Made by a program: the position numbers and the translations under genes. Source: Cryptomeria japonica (taxonomy: Eukaryota > Streptophyta > Pinopsida > Cupressales > Cupressaceae). Taken from it: 64,000 nucleotides of DNA. Below, one piece after another: positions 44,942 through 57,559 of this stretch; positions within the stretch are counted from its first letter, which is position 1, and each line of letters starts with the position of its first letter. The DNA is taken from contig NC_081415.1 of assembly GCF_030272615.1 (NCBI RefSeq), positions 187,490,270 through 187,554,269 of the forward strand, written 5' to 3'. The notes beneath the pieces were generated by a model. The model saw only the letters and a list, made by a program, of their open reading frames with translations, was not told the origin of the DNA and did no database searches.

Positions 44942-47013
44942 GAAACTCGATGTTCTCTAGTGTCGGGAGAAATTTTTGGCTATGCGCCACTTAGTGCAGA
45001 GATTACACAGGTTGAGGTTAGACACATAGATGCCTGTGGATTACATGATTTGTTATACATGCCGAATATTACCCATAATAGGGGATTGTTGACTGTCTTA
45101 GTAGAGAGATGGCATAGTGAGCATAACACTTTCCACCTACCCATTGGTGAGATTGGTGTGACACTCAAGGATGTCTACAGGATTCTCCACATCCCCGTGA
45201 ATGGTGAGTTAGTCCAATATGATTTTCAGGATCATGGAGGGACAGAGGCTTGCATAGCTGTATTTGGTGATGAGAACATTTCCAAAGGAGAGATCTGATG
45301 GGAGGATATGATCATGTATTACGAGACTCTCCTTGTGATTCTTACAGGTTTGATTGGGGGGGTTTATCTGTCCAGACAAGAGATCTCTAGGTTTTGATGT
45401 TGGTTGGGGTGAGATTCTTTAGAGCATGATGCATCATCAGACTTGATATGTGTGAGGTGTTTGCATGCTTTCTCATTTGTATCATGATCTTCATCAAGTT
45501 GTTTTAGATGATAGTGCTAGTTTGTCTACAGGATGCACACTTTTACAGATCTAGTGTTAGGAGCATTTTGTTATTACTCAACCTATCCATCATAGAGTTC
45601 ATGGTGAGATGTAGCCATGTGTCTATTTATATGCAGGTATCCTTACTCAGAATAAGTTGGGTAAGATGGAGTATTGGCATAGGGTTCTAGATTCATTTGA
45701 TAGTGTTATTTGGAGAGATTATATTGATTGTGAGCCATGGATGGATGATGCATACACATTACCATATATTATGTAAAGTAGATATCTCATTGGTCGTACT
45801 CCATACATTATTGAGTGGCAGTTGATTCATTGCATTTTGAGATATTTTGGTATCATTCAGCACATGCCTACTGTTGTCACTATATATGCATGATGGTACA
45901 AGGATAGGCAAGATTGGGGACCTTCTTTGTCTTTTGAGATAGCACGTGCAGAGTTTTTGGCTACTCCTAGGGTGACTTATGATTTGAGATTACACATTCT
46001 AGATCCTGGGGTGATTGCGGATTATGGTTAGTACATGCTTACACACTTTGTTCCTCGGATTACTGATCCAATAGACCCTCCTCCCAGCTCAGGAGATGAG
46101 GAGGATGATTCAGATGATCCCATCATTAGGAGATGGAGACAGAGATGAGAGCTTAGAGCTGCTTAGGAGGCCGGAGGTGAGGGAGATGAGGGAGGAGATG
46201 GAGGCGGAGGCGGTAGGAGACCCAGACGGAGAGGAGGTTGATTAAGAGTCCATGGAGGACCTTTTGGACCAATTGGCAGGATTAGGTGACCACTTCCCAT
46301 GGGTGAGATAGATGCAGGATGGATTGGGAGGGACACTGGAAGGGTGAGTATGAGATCAATGAGAGGATTACCCTCTATAGGAGGAGGCAGGAGCATTGGA
46401 CTGGTTGGGGGTTGTGGGAGAGGCATTGATTTTGGTCAGATTCAGCCAGACCCTAGGGTTATTGCAGCTCATGGTGGAGAGGAGGAGGATCTAGAGGATC
46501 ATGTTCCTCTCATTAGACGGAGGGTTCTAAGAGCTACTCAGGCTGAGATTCCAGTAGGTGGATAGGGAGGTGGAGATGAGGGGATTCAAGGTCATTTTGC
46601 TCAACAAAATGTGCCAAAGAAGGATACCTTAGAGAGTCTTAGAGCACAGGTGCAGACACTCATGACAAAGAGAGACAAAGTGGTTAGTAGACAATATGAT
46701 ACTCAGGGTCTTCTTGATCACATTCAATAGGTTGGATATGGCACTCTCTCAACTAATACCATCAGAGCACTATTTCGGGCCGGGAAGGAGACAACGCATT
46801 AGCGACGATTATATGAGGATTTAGTTTCTGAGAGCCAAAGGGCATGTAGCTGTCATACCACTGTGAGGATGGATACTAGTAGTGGTGGAGTCATGGGACC
46901 TCCTTAGAGGAGTGGTGATCATGTGGGACAGGCATCTGAAGGATCTTCTTGCCCACAACCACATAAGCGGACAAATTCAGGTGGTAGTGGCACATGACAG
47001 CCTTAACTTGATT
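44942..47013 (+). pseudogene. Plant mobile domain (PMD) gene of element C
   Basis: Open over 44960-45298: RHIDACGLHDLLYM, GLLTVLVERWHSEHNTFHLP and IGEIGVTLKDVYRILHIPVN. After the stop the domain remains traceable (GWGEIL-like, SRYLIGRTPYIIEWQL at about 45779-45826, DWGPSLSFEIA). The C-terminal half is Gly/Arg-rich, then LESLRAQVQTLMTKRDKVVS, a short coiled coil, then MDTSSGGVMGPP, a motif shared with B and D. A frameshift lies upstream near 44985-45000. The gene is antisense and tail-to-tail with integrase. Many stops replace Arg, Gln or Trp codons. Confidence 0.82.
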
Positions 47014-47019
47014 TATATT

Positions 47020-48740
47020 GATGAGGCACTTGTATTTTTTATCAGATATCATTGTATACTTGGAATTTTTATTATTTTATGATGATCTATATGCAGACAT
47101 GGACTCTATATGATGATTTTTGGTTTATTATGCATGTTACTCTATATGATGATGATCTATATGCATTGATTACATGGATGATGTTATGACGATCTTTTCT
47201 TTTCTTTTCATGATGATGATGCTCTATATGATGCAATGATGATGAAATGAAAAAAATGCTTTTGATTTTTTATTTTGATGATCATGGATGTAAATGAAAA
47301 TGATTACTAACTTAAATGATGCAAATGTAATGATCTATATGAGAATGCAAATGAATGATTGATTTTATTTTATTTTTGGTTTGTATGCATATAATGATTT
47401 TGAAATGCAAATGATCAATATGAAATGTTTTTTATTCTTATATGTAATTCTTATAATGATTATGAATCTAATTGAAAAAATGCAACTAAATGACTTTAAT
47501 GGATAAAAAGAACTACAATCATAATGATCCTAATGCAAATAATAATGATATAATACACATGATCAATGAAATGCACTTAATAGAATGCAAACTAATGCAA
47601 AGATATGAATGATGATTGAAATGATTCTAAAGATAAATGCGCCTACAATGATCAAATGCAAATTGTTTTTGTGTGTCCAAGTATACTCAATCTTTATTTA
47701 TGATCATTGATCTGTGAATGAAATGAAATGTTTATAATGTAGATGAATAATGAGATAATCTAAAAATGATCTAAAATGATACTTCCATTCTTCATATGTT
47801 GTCTTGCAACAGTGCTTGATTTCATCATTGAACTTTAAAATGTTGTAAGAAAATACAAGCAGCTTGACATAAAGATCCAAGCTGACCTGAGTATTTCTTA
47901 CATGGATTTTGATATAGAAAGTTTATACAAGCAACTTGATATAATGAATCAAGATGACCTGAGTATTTCTTGCAAAATAGACAAGGATTATCCCCTTTCA
48001 TGCATGACTCGGAACATCCTAATTGATCTTTTGCCAATTATATCCTTAGACAAGTACATACCTTAATAAGAGATAAACCACATACAACAATCAAAGAAAA
48101 TAACCATGCCCCATCATAGCTTCTCTAGTCATGGACATCCTTGAGTTGCATAGAGTACATGATTAGCAATAAAATTAAGATATAAACACTGAATCTTGTA
48201 TGTCATTTACATGTTCTCATGGTCATTAACTAATATAATCATCTTGATGAATGATCATTGATAACCCTTTATTACTTTCTGGTTGATTCTTCATTTTCTA
48301 AGTTTCATGATTCAGTTGTTATAAAATGTCTTGATCTTCATTTCTTTGTTACTCATTATCTATTTTAAAATCCTAAGTGTTTTTGTTTTCTATGTTTTCT
48401 GAATGTTTTGGATTTTCAAAGATTTAAAAGATCACATTAGCAAAAGGAATTAGGATTTTTCCCCTAGTAGAAACAAAACTTTATTATGGATGTATGAAGA
48501 ATGATCCAAACCATGGTGGGATTCAAATGAAAATATGATATATTCTGATAAAATCTAAGACAATGACTACGAAAAAGTATGTCAAAGATTGATAAATGTT
48601 GGTAAGCTGCATATTTCCTGCTAAATGGTTCAGAGCAATGGATGCGAAAGATGAAATGGATGAGATAGGACTGATGGAAGTGGTAGATGTAATTAGGATG
48701 GAGTGGATAGGTGCGCAAAGTGATCTCATAGATGGAAGAA
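47020..48740. other. Spacer of element C
   Basis: ATGATGATCTATATG and ATGCAAATGA-rich DNA to about 47760, then a direct repeat pair each holding an inverted repeat (47861-47883 with AGCTTG/CAAGCT; 47935-47953 with CTTGAT/ATCAAG), each followed by GACCTGAGTATTTCTT. A conserved block with CTTCTCTAGTCATGGACATC is at about 48119. No gene. Confidence 0.7.
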
Positions 48741-48750
48741 CTCACTTTTT

Positions 48751-48783
48751 AGATTGCGTCTATTTACCACATTTTCACTATCT
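48751..48783 (-). promoter_or_regulatory. GTGAAAACC-type box of element C
   Basis: Minus strand AGATAGTGAAAATGTGG then TAAATAGACGCAATCT; aligns over 33 bases with D's box, arms weaker. Confidence 0.5.
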
Positions 48784-48929
48784 AAATTTATTGCAGTTTT
48801 TCCATATTTTGATTTTTTTTGTTTTCACTGTTTTATGCTTTTTTTAGGGATTTTTTGCTTTTCTGATTTTTACTGATTTCTTCAGGACTTGATATGCTTT
48901 TTATTGATTTTTTCTAGCACTTTATATCT

Positions 48930-50060
48930 CAAGCATAGAATTTCTTGAGATGGATGTAATTCATAGGTTCATCAAACCAATCACCTTCAAGAGTAGATAA
49001 CTTGTATGCTCCTGAGCCATATGCTGCTACTATGACAAAAGGACCTAACCAATTTGGTTCAAATTTAACCTTCTTTTCTCAGTCTTGCTGATTTCTCGAA
49101 TTCCCCCTTAGAACTATATCTCCAATCTGAAAAATGTGTGGCTTGACTCTGTGATTATAACTTCTTGCCATTCTCTGTTGATATACCTTCAAATGATCTC
49201 TTACATTTTGGTGATGTTCCTTAATCATCTCAAGTTCTTGAAGTCTAGAGACTCGTTCTTCTTCTTCTGGTATAAGACCTTTCAAGGAAACTCATAGAGA
49301 CGGTATCTCTACTTCTATTGTTAATATGGTTTCTTATCCATAGACTAAGAAATATGGAGTTTCCCCCGTTGGTGTGTAGAGAGTAGGATTTAGCTGAATG
49401 TGCCAGTCTTTTCCAACTTCATTGACTGTTTTCTTCAAGATTTTCAAGATAGTTTTGTTTGATGCCTCAACTTGACCATTTCCCTGTGGATAATATGGTG
49501 TAGAAAACCTATGTTGGATATGGGATCGTTCACATAGTTCCTCCACATCTTGATTCTTAAATGGTCATCCATTATCAGTGATAATGGTCATAGGAACTCC
49601 ATAGCGACATATTATAAAATTCAAGATGAATGATGATATTTGTTTTCCTGTCATTTTTGTCAAAGGTACTGCTTCAATCCATTTAGTGAAATATTCAGTA
49701 GCAATCAGAATGAACTTATGTCCATTAGAAGATGAAGGATTTATCTTACCTACCAAATCAAGGCCCCATTGAGAAAATGGCAATGATTCGGCCATAGGAT
49801 GCAATTGTTGTGCTGGTGCATGGATGAGATTCTCATGGATCTGGCATTATTTGCATTTCTTCGCATATGTGAATGAATCTCTCTCCATAGTTGGCCAAAT
49901 AGTAACCCATACAAAGAAGTTTCTTAGCCAGTGTTAATCCAATTGAGTGTGTACCAACAATACAAGCGTGAACTTCGTTAAGAACTTTCTCAGATTCTTC
50001 TTGTTCGAGACATCTCAATAAAGTGCTATCTAGACCTTGCCTATATAAGGTATCAACAAT
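48930..50060 (-). pseudogene. Integrase of element C
   Basis: HHCC region degraded (NEVHACIVGTHSIG at about 49960), then core with WGLDLVG, IITDNG and GQVEASNKTI (three catalytic residues D, D, E all present) in two open pieces 49565-49804 and 49334-49546, separated by a stop after TDNG. C-terminal domain RMARSYNHRVKPHIFQIGD at 49079-49285. A few stops and one frame change make it non-functional. Confidence 0.9.
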
Positions 50061-50698
50061 AATAGTATAGCGGGATGATTAATAGATAAAATTTCTTCTC
50101 TGATTGCGGGATAGGTCAGGAGGAAGGATATTCTCTTTTAAGTATTGATAAGTTTGGCCGTATAAGGATTGACTGGTTCTAGATATATGAAAAATCATGT
50201 AGGTATGTTGGGATTGAATGGTAGGGGTTAAGATATCTTCCACCAGGAATTTGTAACGTTGTTGATTCTCCTGACTCTGTAAGAGAGATGCTATTGTAGT
50301 CATTGCATTTGCTGCTTTATTCTCATTTCTTATGATCTGAGTGAATGACACTTCTTCAAAGTGTTCTTTAAAATCTTCTACCAACTATTTGTAGGACATA
50401 AGCCTACCATCCTTAGTTTGATAATCATCATCTATTTGGTTGATGATAAGCTGTGAATCACCATAGACATGTAAATCCTTGATATTCCACGCAATAGTCA
50501 ATGCTTCATATTTTGCAGTATTATTTGTGCATGGAAATCACAGTCTATGTGATTTTGGAATTGTGTTGCCTTGAGGTGTAATGAACAAAATTCCGGTGCC
50601 TGATCCATATTGTGTATAAGAACCATCAAAGCAGAACTCCCAAAATTTTGTACTTATTGTTAGAATGTTTGCATTAGGAAATTCAATGTACAATGGCA
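50061..50698 (-). pseudogene. Second RNase H of element C (truncated)
   Basis: EFCFDGSYTQYGSGTGILFITPQG (catalytic Asp) then a broken middle and EVSFTQIIRNENKAANAMTT further on (50079-50384), matching D. The N-terminal side is cut by element E at about 50698 after PLYIEFP. Confidence 0.85.
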
Positions 50699-52135
50699 TG
50701 TGATGCATGTCAAAAAGAGGAAGGCACAAAAGACAAATCATTAGTATGTTAGTGACAACAAAAATGAAACACAAATGAGCCTATGATCATAAACATGCAT
50801 ATCAAGAGAGATAAAAAGCATACAAGAAGAAGCATACAAAAATGAAAGAGGGAAAGAAAACCCCCTAAGATGCTTCCCACAATGCTCATAGTTGTCCTCC
50901 CTTGTTCCTCTCCTCTCCAAGTTCCACATGAGTGTAGCTCTCAATTTTTAACACTAACTATGGATGTCTTCTGAAGATTCAAGATAATTATGAAAATGAG
51001 AACAAATGCATATACAAGTGTAATTAAGTTACTATGAGAAAGCACCTAATTAGTCTATATTAATTTTAGAAAAATAACAAAGCGAATGCTCCTAAATGCT
51101 CTCTTAAAATGTCTATAAGTTTGATGCACAAAGACTTCGGGATATTTGAAAATGAGGAATGGGAGCTCTATTTATAAGGAAAATAGGGCAATGGATGGTC
51201 AAGATTGAGTAATCTTAACAAGGGCTAGGATTGATTGGTTTGTGATCCATGTGATGACTTTCAACCCAATCCCATGATGACAAATGTCAACATGAGATGG
51301 CTTGAGAGGAGAGGGAAGAAGCATTAAATGCTTAAGAAGACATGAAGGTTACGTTGGGAGGGTTTGGTTAGGCTTGAGTTAATGAATAAAGCTTTTATCC
51401 AATGAATAATGCCTTTAACCAATGGACAAACTCTTGTGCAAGAGTTAGTGGGGATATCCATGGTCAAAGCAATCAATGCTTGAAGAGACCCATGAGTTAA
51501 ATAGGGTTGAGTTAGAGGGAAAGTCTCTAACCATGTGGGTGAGTTGAGTTTAACCATTAATGGTTGTGTAAGAGCCATAAATGGTTATTTAAGAACCATT
51601 AATGGTTTGGAAGACTTTGGAGGTTAATTTGTTGGAGGATAAAAAGCCTTTAATGCTTTTCAAAGACTTTGGAGGCTTTGAGAAGTGACTTCTCTTTGCT
51701 TAAGAATGTGACAATAATTAGGGAGGGGGATTAGCCTAATTAGGAGGATTAGAAGAATCTAGAAGGGGTTTTAGGATGCACATGGGTTTGATGGGTGAGA
51801 GAAAATAGGATTTTAATTAAAATAAAATTCATTTATTTCAACTAAAATTGTGCAACTTGCATTTGTAGGAGAATGCAAGTGGGGGGATATTTATTTATTT
51901 ATTTAAATGAGGAAAGGGGGTTAAATTAAACAAATATGCTTTATTCATTTAATTAATTTGGGGTATGGTTTAATAAATTAATTTAAATAAATTGAATAAT
52001 TTATTTAGTTAATAGCAGAAGAGGTTCAAGATGAATTAATTAAATATCAATTTAATTAATTGTTGACTGATGGTTAAATAATCAAATAAATACTAAATAT
52101 TTATTTAATTAAGTGGACAGATTTATGTGCCTACA
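50699..52135 (-). repeat. 3' LTR of element E
   Basis: About 1.44 kb, TG...CA. TATA box TATAAATAG on the minus strand (51168-51179). Many diverged TTAATGG/CCATTAATGG-like words near 51520-51660. Confidence 0.7.
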
Positions 52136-52190
52136 TTTGCCCCTCTTTGAGATGGTGCAGTTTATTGTGTTGTTTCAAAGAAAGAAATAT
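52136..52190 (-). promoter_or_regulatory. Polypurine tract of E with hairpin
   Basis: AAAGAGGGGCAAA at 52136-52148 and a CTTTGA/TCAAAG stem immediately next to it (about 52145-52183), as in C, D and G. Confidence 0.75.
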
Positions 52191-52470
52191 AGGTATGAGA
52201 AAATATGCCCCATAAATGTTAATTTAGTGGGTGGTATGCCCTCTTGAGAGATGGGCTAATTTTTTTTGAAAAATCGAGCCATCTCTTAAAAAAGAGAAAG
52301 AAGTTGGGGGGGAGGTAGAATAGAAGAAATGAGAAATAATGGTGAAAGAACGAGAGAAAACGGAGTTAATACAGAGAAAGGCGATGAAGTGATGGTGTAT
52401 CGGAGAAAAGAGAGATTTACAATTGGAATCTATAACAAGTTGCAGATGAGGAAGTTTGGACCTTGCAAGA

Positions 52471-53009
52471 TGTATACACCTAAAAATTGGCTATGAGCAA
52501 TTAAATAAATATTTAATATTTATTTAATAAATATTCGTCTATTAAATAGTTAATTCAAAAAGATTAATTAATTTAATTCATTTTCATATATTTCTATTAA
52601 TTAATATTTTATTAATTAATTCATTTATCCTATTCTTCTAATTAATTAAATATCTAATATTTAATTATTCCTCTAAACCAAGTTAATTAAATATCTAATA
52701 TTTAATTATCTCCTCCAATCAATTAAATATCCAATATTTAATGGTTATTCTCCTATCCTATAGTCTCAAATATTAAATAATTCTTAAATTATTTAATATC
52801 TCTTTTCCAACTCATCCTCTATCTCCACTTCATCTTCCCTTTGCCAACTCATCAAACATGTGGCTAAGGAAATTACTATTTCTTAAATATTAATTCATCA
52901 TTTATCTTCAACTTCCCAAATTTAATGAAATTGTGTACGTACACATATTTCATTACCAAAACATAAGTTAGTTTCACAAAATACAATGGAAATGCATACA
53001 ATGGTAAAA
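52471..53009 (+). repeat. Inverted partial LTR (C/D family) and rearranged join
   Basis: 52471-52954 is the reverse complement of 53694-54176, the 3' part of D's LTR (484 against 483 bp), beginning TGTATACACC. It is followed by a 40-bp piece in the direct sense (52969-53008, GTTAGTTTCACAAAATACAA) repeated again at 53048. The result is a large imperfect palindrome with a 0.74-kb centre. Confidence 0.85.
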
Positions 53010-54176
53010 TGTGTGAGCTTAAATTTCATCCTTAGAATATTACCTATAATAAGTTAGTTTCACAAAATACAATGGAAATGCATACAGGAAATCCAAAATC
53101 CACCAATGAAACTGCATGAAATAAATATTAATATAAAACACTATTTTACCTTCATGACTTATGTCTCATTGTGTCCTATCTCCACTGTTCCTGGTTGCAG
53201 ATGGTGTGCTCTCAGATAATGCATTGTTAGATTCCAAGATGGCATATGAAGAATGGACTGATAACTTGCAGTTAACTGATAGTATGATATGCAAAGCTAC
53301 ATGATTATGCTAAATTATATTATATGATAATTGCTATTACTATTTGCTATTTGCTTCAAAAACTCATGGATGCATAAGATTGGCTTGAAGACTATTTTTG
53401 AAGACTAACTTCCTCTCAACTGAAGCTCCTGATTTTATAGACCTTGAGAGGATTAGATGATGTGGCTCAGATCAACAGTCATGATCAGATCTATAGATTT
53501 GAATGGCTATGAGCAAAGGTGAAGGTTGAGAGAAAGGGGGAAGGAGAAGACAAGTGTCACTCATCTCACCTTGACTGGGTTGTTGACTGAGAGAATCTAG
53601 GGATGGTGGGAGGAAATTTAGGCATGAGAGGACCAGTGGACTCAAGTCCTTCCTAAGATGTAGGGGGTGTTGGAGAAAATATAGAAGATAGTTATGAAAT
53701 ATGTGTACGTACACAATTTCATTAAATTTGGGAAGTTGAATTTAAATGATGAATTAATATTTAAGAAATAGTAATTTCCTTAGCCACATGTTTGATGAGT
53801 TGGCAAAGGGAAGATGAAGTGGAGATAGAGGATGAGTTGGAAAAGAGATATTAAATAATTTAAGAATTATTTAATATTTGAGACTATAGGATAGAAGAAT
53901 AACCATTAAATATTGGATATTTAATTGATTGGAGGAGATAATTAAATATTAGATATTTAATTAACTTGGTTTAGAGGAATAATTAAATATTAGATATTTA
54001 ATTATTTAAAAGAATAGGATAAATGAATTAATTAATAAAATATTAATTAATAGAAAGATGTGAAAATGAATTAAATTAATTAATCTTTTTGAATTAACTA
54101 TTTAATAGATGAATATTTATTAAATAAATATTAAATATTTATTTAATTGCTCATAGCCAATTTTTAGGTGTATACA
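53010..54176 (-). repeat. 3' LTR of element D
   Basis: Starts TGTGTGAGC, ends GGTGTATACA. Palindrome GTGTACGTACAC at about 53703-53714; TATAAAAT on the minus strand at 53432-53439. Confidence 0.85.
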
Positions 54177-54221
54177 TTTTGCCCCTCTTTGAAATGATGT
54201 GAAGACAACATTGTTTCAAAG
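54177..54221 (-). promoter_or_regulatory. Polypurine tract of D with hairpin
   Basis: AAAGAGGGGCAAAA at 54177-54190; CTTTGAAACAATG (54209-54221) opposes CATCATTTCAAAG (54187-54199) with two mismatches. Confidence 0.85.
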
Positions 54222-54689
54222 ATTAAATCAAGTCTCGATAGTGCTTGATAGAAATTGAAAATTCGGATTGTGTGCCCCCTCAGGAGATTGATCATGAAAT
54301 TGTCAAAAAATTTAGTTTGAATGATGAATCTCATGATAATGTGATAAAAAATTTTAGTCAATTAAATTCATTTGTAAAAATAACAAATTAAATTGCTCCA
54401 TTGGAAATTAACGACTCTACAAATAGTAAATATAAAATTAACTAAGGCTAATTTTAACTTCATTGTTATCCTTGTCAGCTTTTGGAGAGAATATTTTTTT
54501 GCTAAGGTGGCGAAATGGTGATTCCCGTGGAGAACCATCGATTTGAGCATGTGCGACGATATCAACGACCGATCGAGTATGGTTATCTGGTATGTTTCCT
54601 ATCCCGAGCTTTGTTTTCAAGTTTTTGTTCAAAATTTCATGTTTTAGGCACTCTTTTTTGAATTTTTAAATTTTTTGATTTTTTCAACT

Positions 54690-54990
54690 TTAGATTAGCG
54701 CATTTGCAATTTAGTTTAGCACATATACAATTTTGGTTAGCGCAAATGCTTGATTTAGCACTTTTGCTTTGTATGTTAGCGCTTTTGCATAGAATGTTAG
54801 CGCTTTTGTGTGTTTTAGCGCTTTTGTTTCATTTGTTAGCGCATATGCTGAGATTGTTAGTTCTTTTGTGTAGAATAACGCATATGCATCATTGTTTAGT
54901 GCATATGCTTGATAGAATATCGCTTTTGCTTAGAATAGAGCATATGCATCGTTGTTTAGCACATATGCTCAATAGATCAGTGCTTTTGTT
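54690..54990. repeat. 21-bp GTTAGCGCTTTTG repeat array of element D
   Basis: About fourteen units, for example GTTAGCGCTTTTGCATAGAAT and GTTAGCGCATATGCTGAGAT. The 21-bp period keeps a Leu-rich open frame by chance. Confidence 0.85.
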
Positions 54991-55215
54991 TAAATTTGAG
55001 ATTGTTGATAGGGACAAAAGCTAAAAATCACTTGAATGATTAGATTTAACATGTGTAATACATAGTGATAATGAAAATAAGAGCTTGATTGGAATGATTG
55101 CGTGATTGATAGATTGATAAGTAGCTTTGAGTAGCTTGATTTGGATCATTTGATAGATAGATTTGATTAGCATGATTTGATAGATCTCATAGATAGCTTT
55201 GATTAGCTTGATTGA

Positions 55216-55375
55216 TAGATTTGATGATTAAGTAGCTTTGATTAGCTTGATTTGATAGATTTGATGATTGAGTACCTTTTGATTAGCTTGATTGATAGAT
55301 TTGATGATCGAGTAGCTATTGATTAGCTTGATTGATAGATTTGATGATTGAGTAGCTTTTGATTTGATTTGATTG
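55216..55375 (+). repeat. Exact-period 40-bp tandem repeat before the PMD gene of D (four copies)
   Basis: Units start at 55216, 55256, 55296 and 55336 with TAGATTTGATGATTGAGTAG and then a CTTTTGATTAGCTTGATTGA-like half. Diverged GATTAGCTTGATT words extend further left to about 55130. It lies 60-220 bp upstream of the PMD open frame. Confidence 0.92.
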
Positions 55376-55436
55376 ATTGATTTGATTGGTCGAATGATTT
55401 AGTTTGATTTGATTGATTGATTTCTCTTGAAAAATA

Positions 55437-57556
55437 GGAGAAACTTGATGTTTTCCAGTGTCGAGAGAAATTACCGGCCATACGTCATTTAGTTCCAGAG
55501 TTGTCCCAGGCTAAGATTAGACATATAGATGCATGTGGTTTATGCCATTTATTATTTATTCTTCAGATTACACATAATAGAGGATTGTTGACTTCCTTAG
55601 CCGAGAGATGGCACAACGAGCATAACACTTTCCACCTGCCGACGGGTGAGATTAGTGTTACTCTTGAGGATGTCTACAGGATTCTTCATATCCCGGTGAC
55701 TAGTAAGCTAGTGTAGTATGATTATTAGGATCGATTTGGGACGAAGGCTTGCAGAGTTGTGTTTGCTGATGAGAGCATCAATAGAGGTGAGATCCGATGG
55801 GTAGATATGGTGATGTACTACGAGACTCTTAATGTTATTCTGGCTAGTTTGATTGAAGGATTCATATGTCCTGACAGGCGATCATGAGGTTTTTCTATTG
55901 GATGGGGCGAGGTTCTTCTGAGTATGATGCAGCATTGGACACGATATGCTTGGGGTGTTTGCATGTTGGCACATTTATATCATGATCTTCACCAGGTTGT
56001 GTATGATGAGAGTGCTAGTTTATCGACAGGATGCACTTTATTACAGATCTAGTGTTGGGAGCATATTGCTATTACATGGCCTATCCATCATAGAGTTTGT
56101 GGAGAGAGGCATCCATATGTTTATTTTTATGTAGGTGTTGTTACTCAGCCCAAGCTGGGTAAGATGGAGTATTGGCATTGGGTTCTTGATTCTTTGGATA
56201 GCATCACTTGGAGACCATATGTTGATTGTGAGCCATGGATGGATGATGCATAGACATTACCATTTATCATGCAGAGTAGATATCTCATTGGTCGTACACC
56301 CTTCATTGTTGAGCGATAGTTGATTGGTCAGATTTTGAGATAGTTTGGTATCATTCAGCCTATGCCTACTGGTGTGACGATATATGCGCGATGATACAGA
56401 GATAGGCGAGATTGGGGACCATCTTTGTCATTTGAGATTGCTCGTGTACAGTTTGTTGCTACTCTGAGAGTGGCATATGATATGAGATTACACATTCTTG
56501 AACCTAGGGTTACTGCAGAGTATGCTCAGTATTTATTAGCACATCCATTTCCTCGGATTACGGATCCAACAGATCCTCTTCGTAGCTGAGGAGATGATGA
56601 TGATGATTTAGATGATCCTATTATCAAGAGACAAAGACATAGATGAGAGCTTAGAGCTACTCATGAGGCTAGGAGATGTGGAGATGATGATGGGGATGGA
56701 GGTGGTGGTGGTGGATCTGGACGGAGAGGACGTCGATTGAGAGTCCGCGGAGGACCATTTGGACTAGCTAGCAGGATTGAGAGACCTCGTCCTATGGGTG
56801 GGAGAGATGGTAGACGGATTGGGAGGGATACTGGTAGGGTAGGGATGAGACCACCTAGAGGATTTCCATTGAGAGGAGAGAGGGTAGGAGAGGTATTGAT
56901 TTTGGATAGATTTGGCCAGATCCTAGAGTTATTGCAGCTCATGGTGGTGATGATGAGGATCCTAAGGATCATGTTCCCCTGATTAGACAACGGGTTCAGA
57001 GAGTTACTCAGACTGAGATTCCAGCAGTTGGATAGGTTGGTGGTGAGGGGATTGATATTCATGCACCACAATAGGATGTACCAGAGCAGGTTGCACCAGT
57101 GAAAGATATGCCAGATGTAGTTATACCAGAGCATGATGTGCCAGAGCATGATACTATTGATAGTTTGAGAGCACAAATTGATTAGCTTCGAGCATAAATA
57201 TAGACTCTTATGATTGAGAGAGATACAACTGCTAGGAGACAACAAGATACTCAGGGTTTTCTGGATCATATTCAGTAGGTTGGATCAGGTACTCTCTTAG
57301 CGGACACTATTAGAGCACTATTTTAAGCTGGGAAGGAGACTGCCCACTGGCGACAATGATATGAGGAGGTAGTTAGAGAGAGTCAGAGAATAGGTAGTTA
57401 TCAAACTACCGTATTGATGGATACTAGCAATGGTGGGGTCATGGGACCTCCTCAGAGGAGTGGTGAGGATGGGAGATAAGCATCTGGAGGATCTTCTTGC
57501 CCACAGCCACAGAGACAGACAGAGTCAGGTGGTAGTGGTACAGGACAGCCGTGACT
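55437..57556 (+). pseudogene. Plant mobile domain (PMD) gene of element D
   Basis: Open from 55437 to 55716: VFQCREKLPAIRHLVPEL, RHIDACGLCHLL, GLLTSLAERWHNEHNTFHLP and TGEISVTLEDVYRILHIPV. Beyond the stop the domain continues in order (GWGEVLLSMMQHWTRYAWGV, LLQIWCWEHIAI, SRYLIGRTPFIVE, RRDWGPSLSFEIA), then an Asp-rich and Gly/Arg-rich region (GRRGRRLRVRGGPFG), a short coiled-coil-like part and the tail SGGVMGPP before a stop near 57556. Several stops are W (TGG to TAG) or R (CGA to TGA) changes. Antisense to pol. Confidence 0.85.
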
Positions 57557-57559
57557 TGA

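Larger units (their letters stand above)
42636..50698 (-). mobile_element. Element C: Tat-type Ty3/gypsy with antisense PMD gene (3' half)
   Basis: Begins with a TG...CA LTR (42636-43785) and polypurine tract, then repeat array, plus-strand PMD gene, spacer, and minus-strand integrase and second RNase H. It is cut in that RNase H at about 50698 by the LTR of element E; the upstream pol, gag and other LTR are outside the window. Left target sequence is GTTAG, partner not visible. It is closely related to D in LTR and coding sequence. Confidence 0.85.
50699..52470 (-). mobile_element. Element E: Tat-like LTR retrotransposon fragment (LTR plus start of interior)
   Basis: An LTR (about 50699-52135; start uncertain by a few bases) inserted in C's RNase H, followed by polypurine tract and about 320 bp of interior that stops at 52470. 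Ends GTGCCTACA like B's LTR (GGTGTCTACA). No coding sequence is left in the fragment, and its other LTR is not in the window. Confidence 0.75.

Noticed and set aside
54704-55024. Leu-rich open frame of about 106 codons
   Set aside because: It is the translation of the 21-bp repeat array (21 is a multiple of 3), giving a 7-residue period; no homology and no support as a gene.
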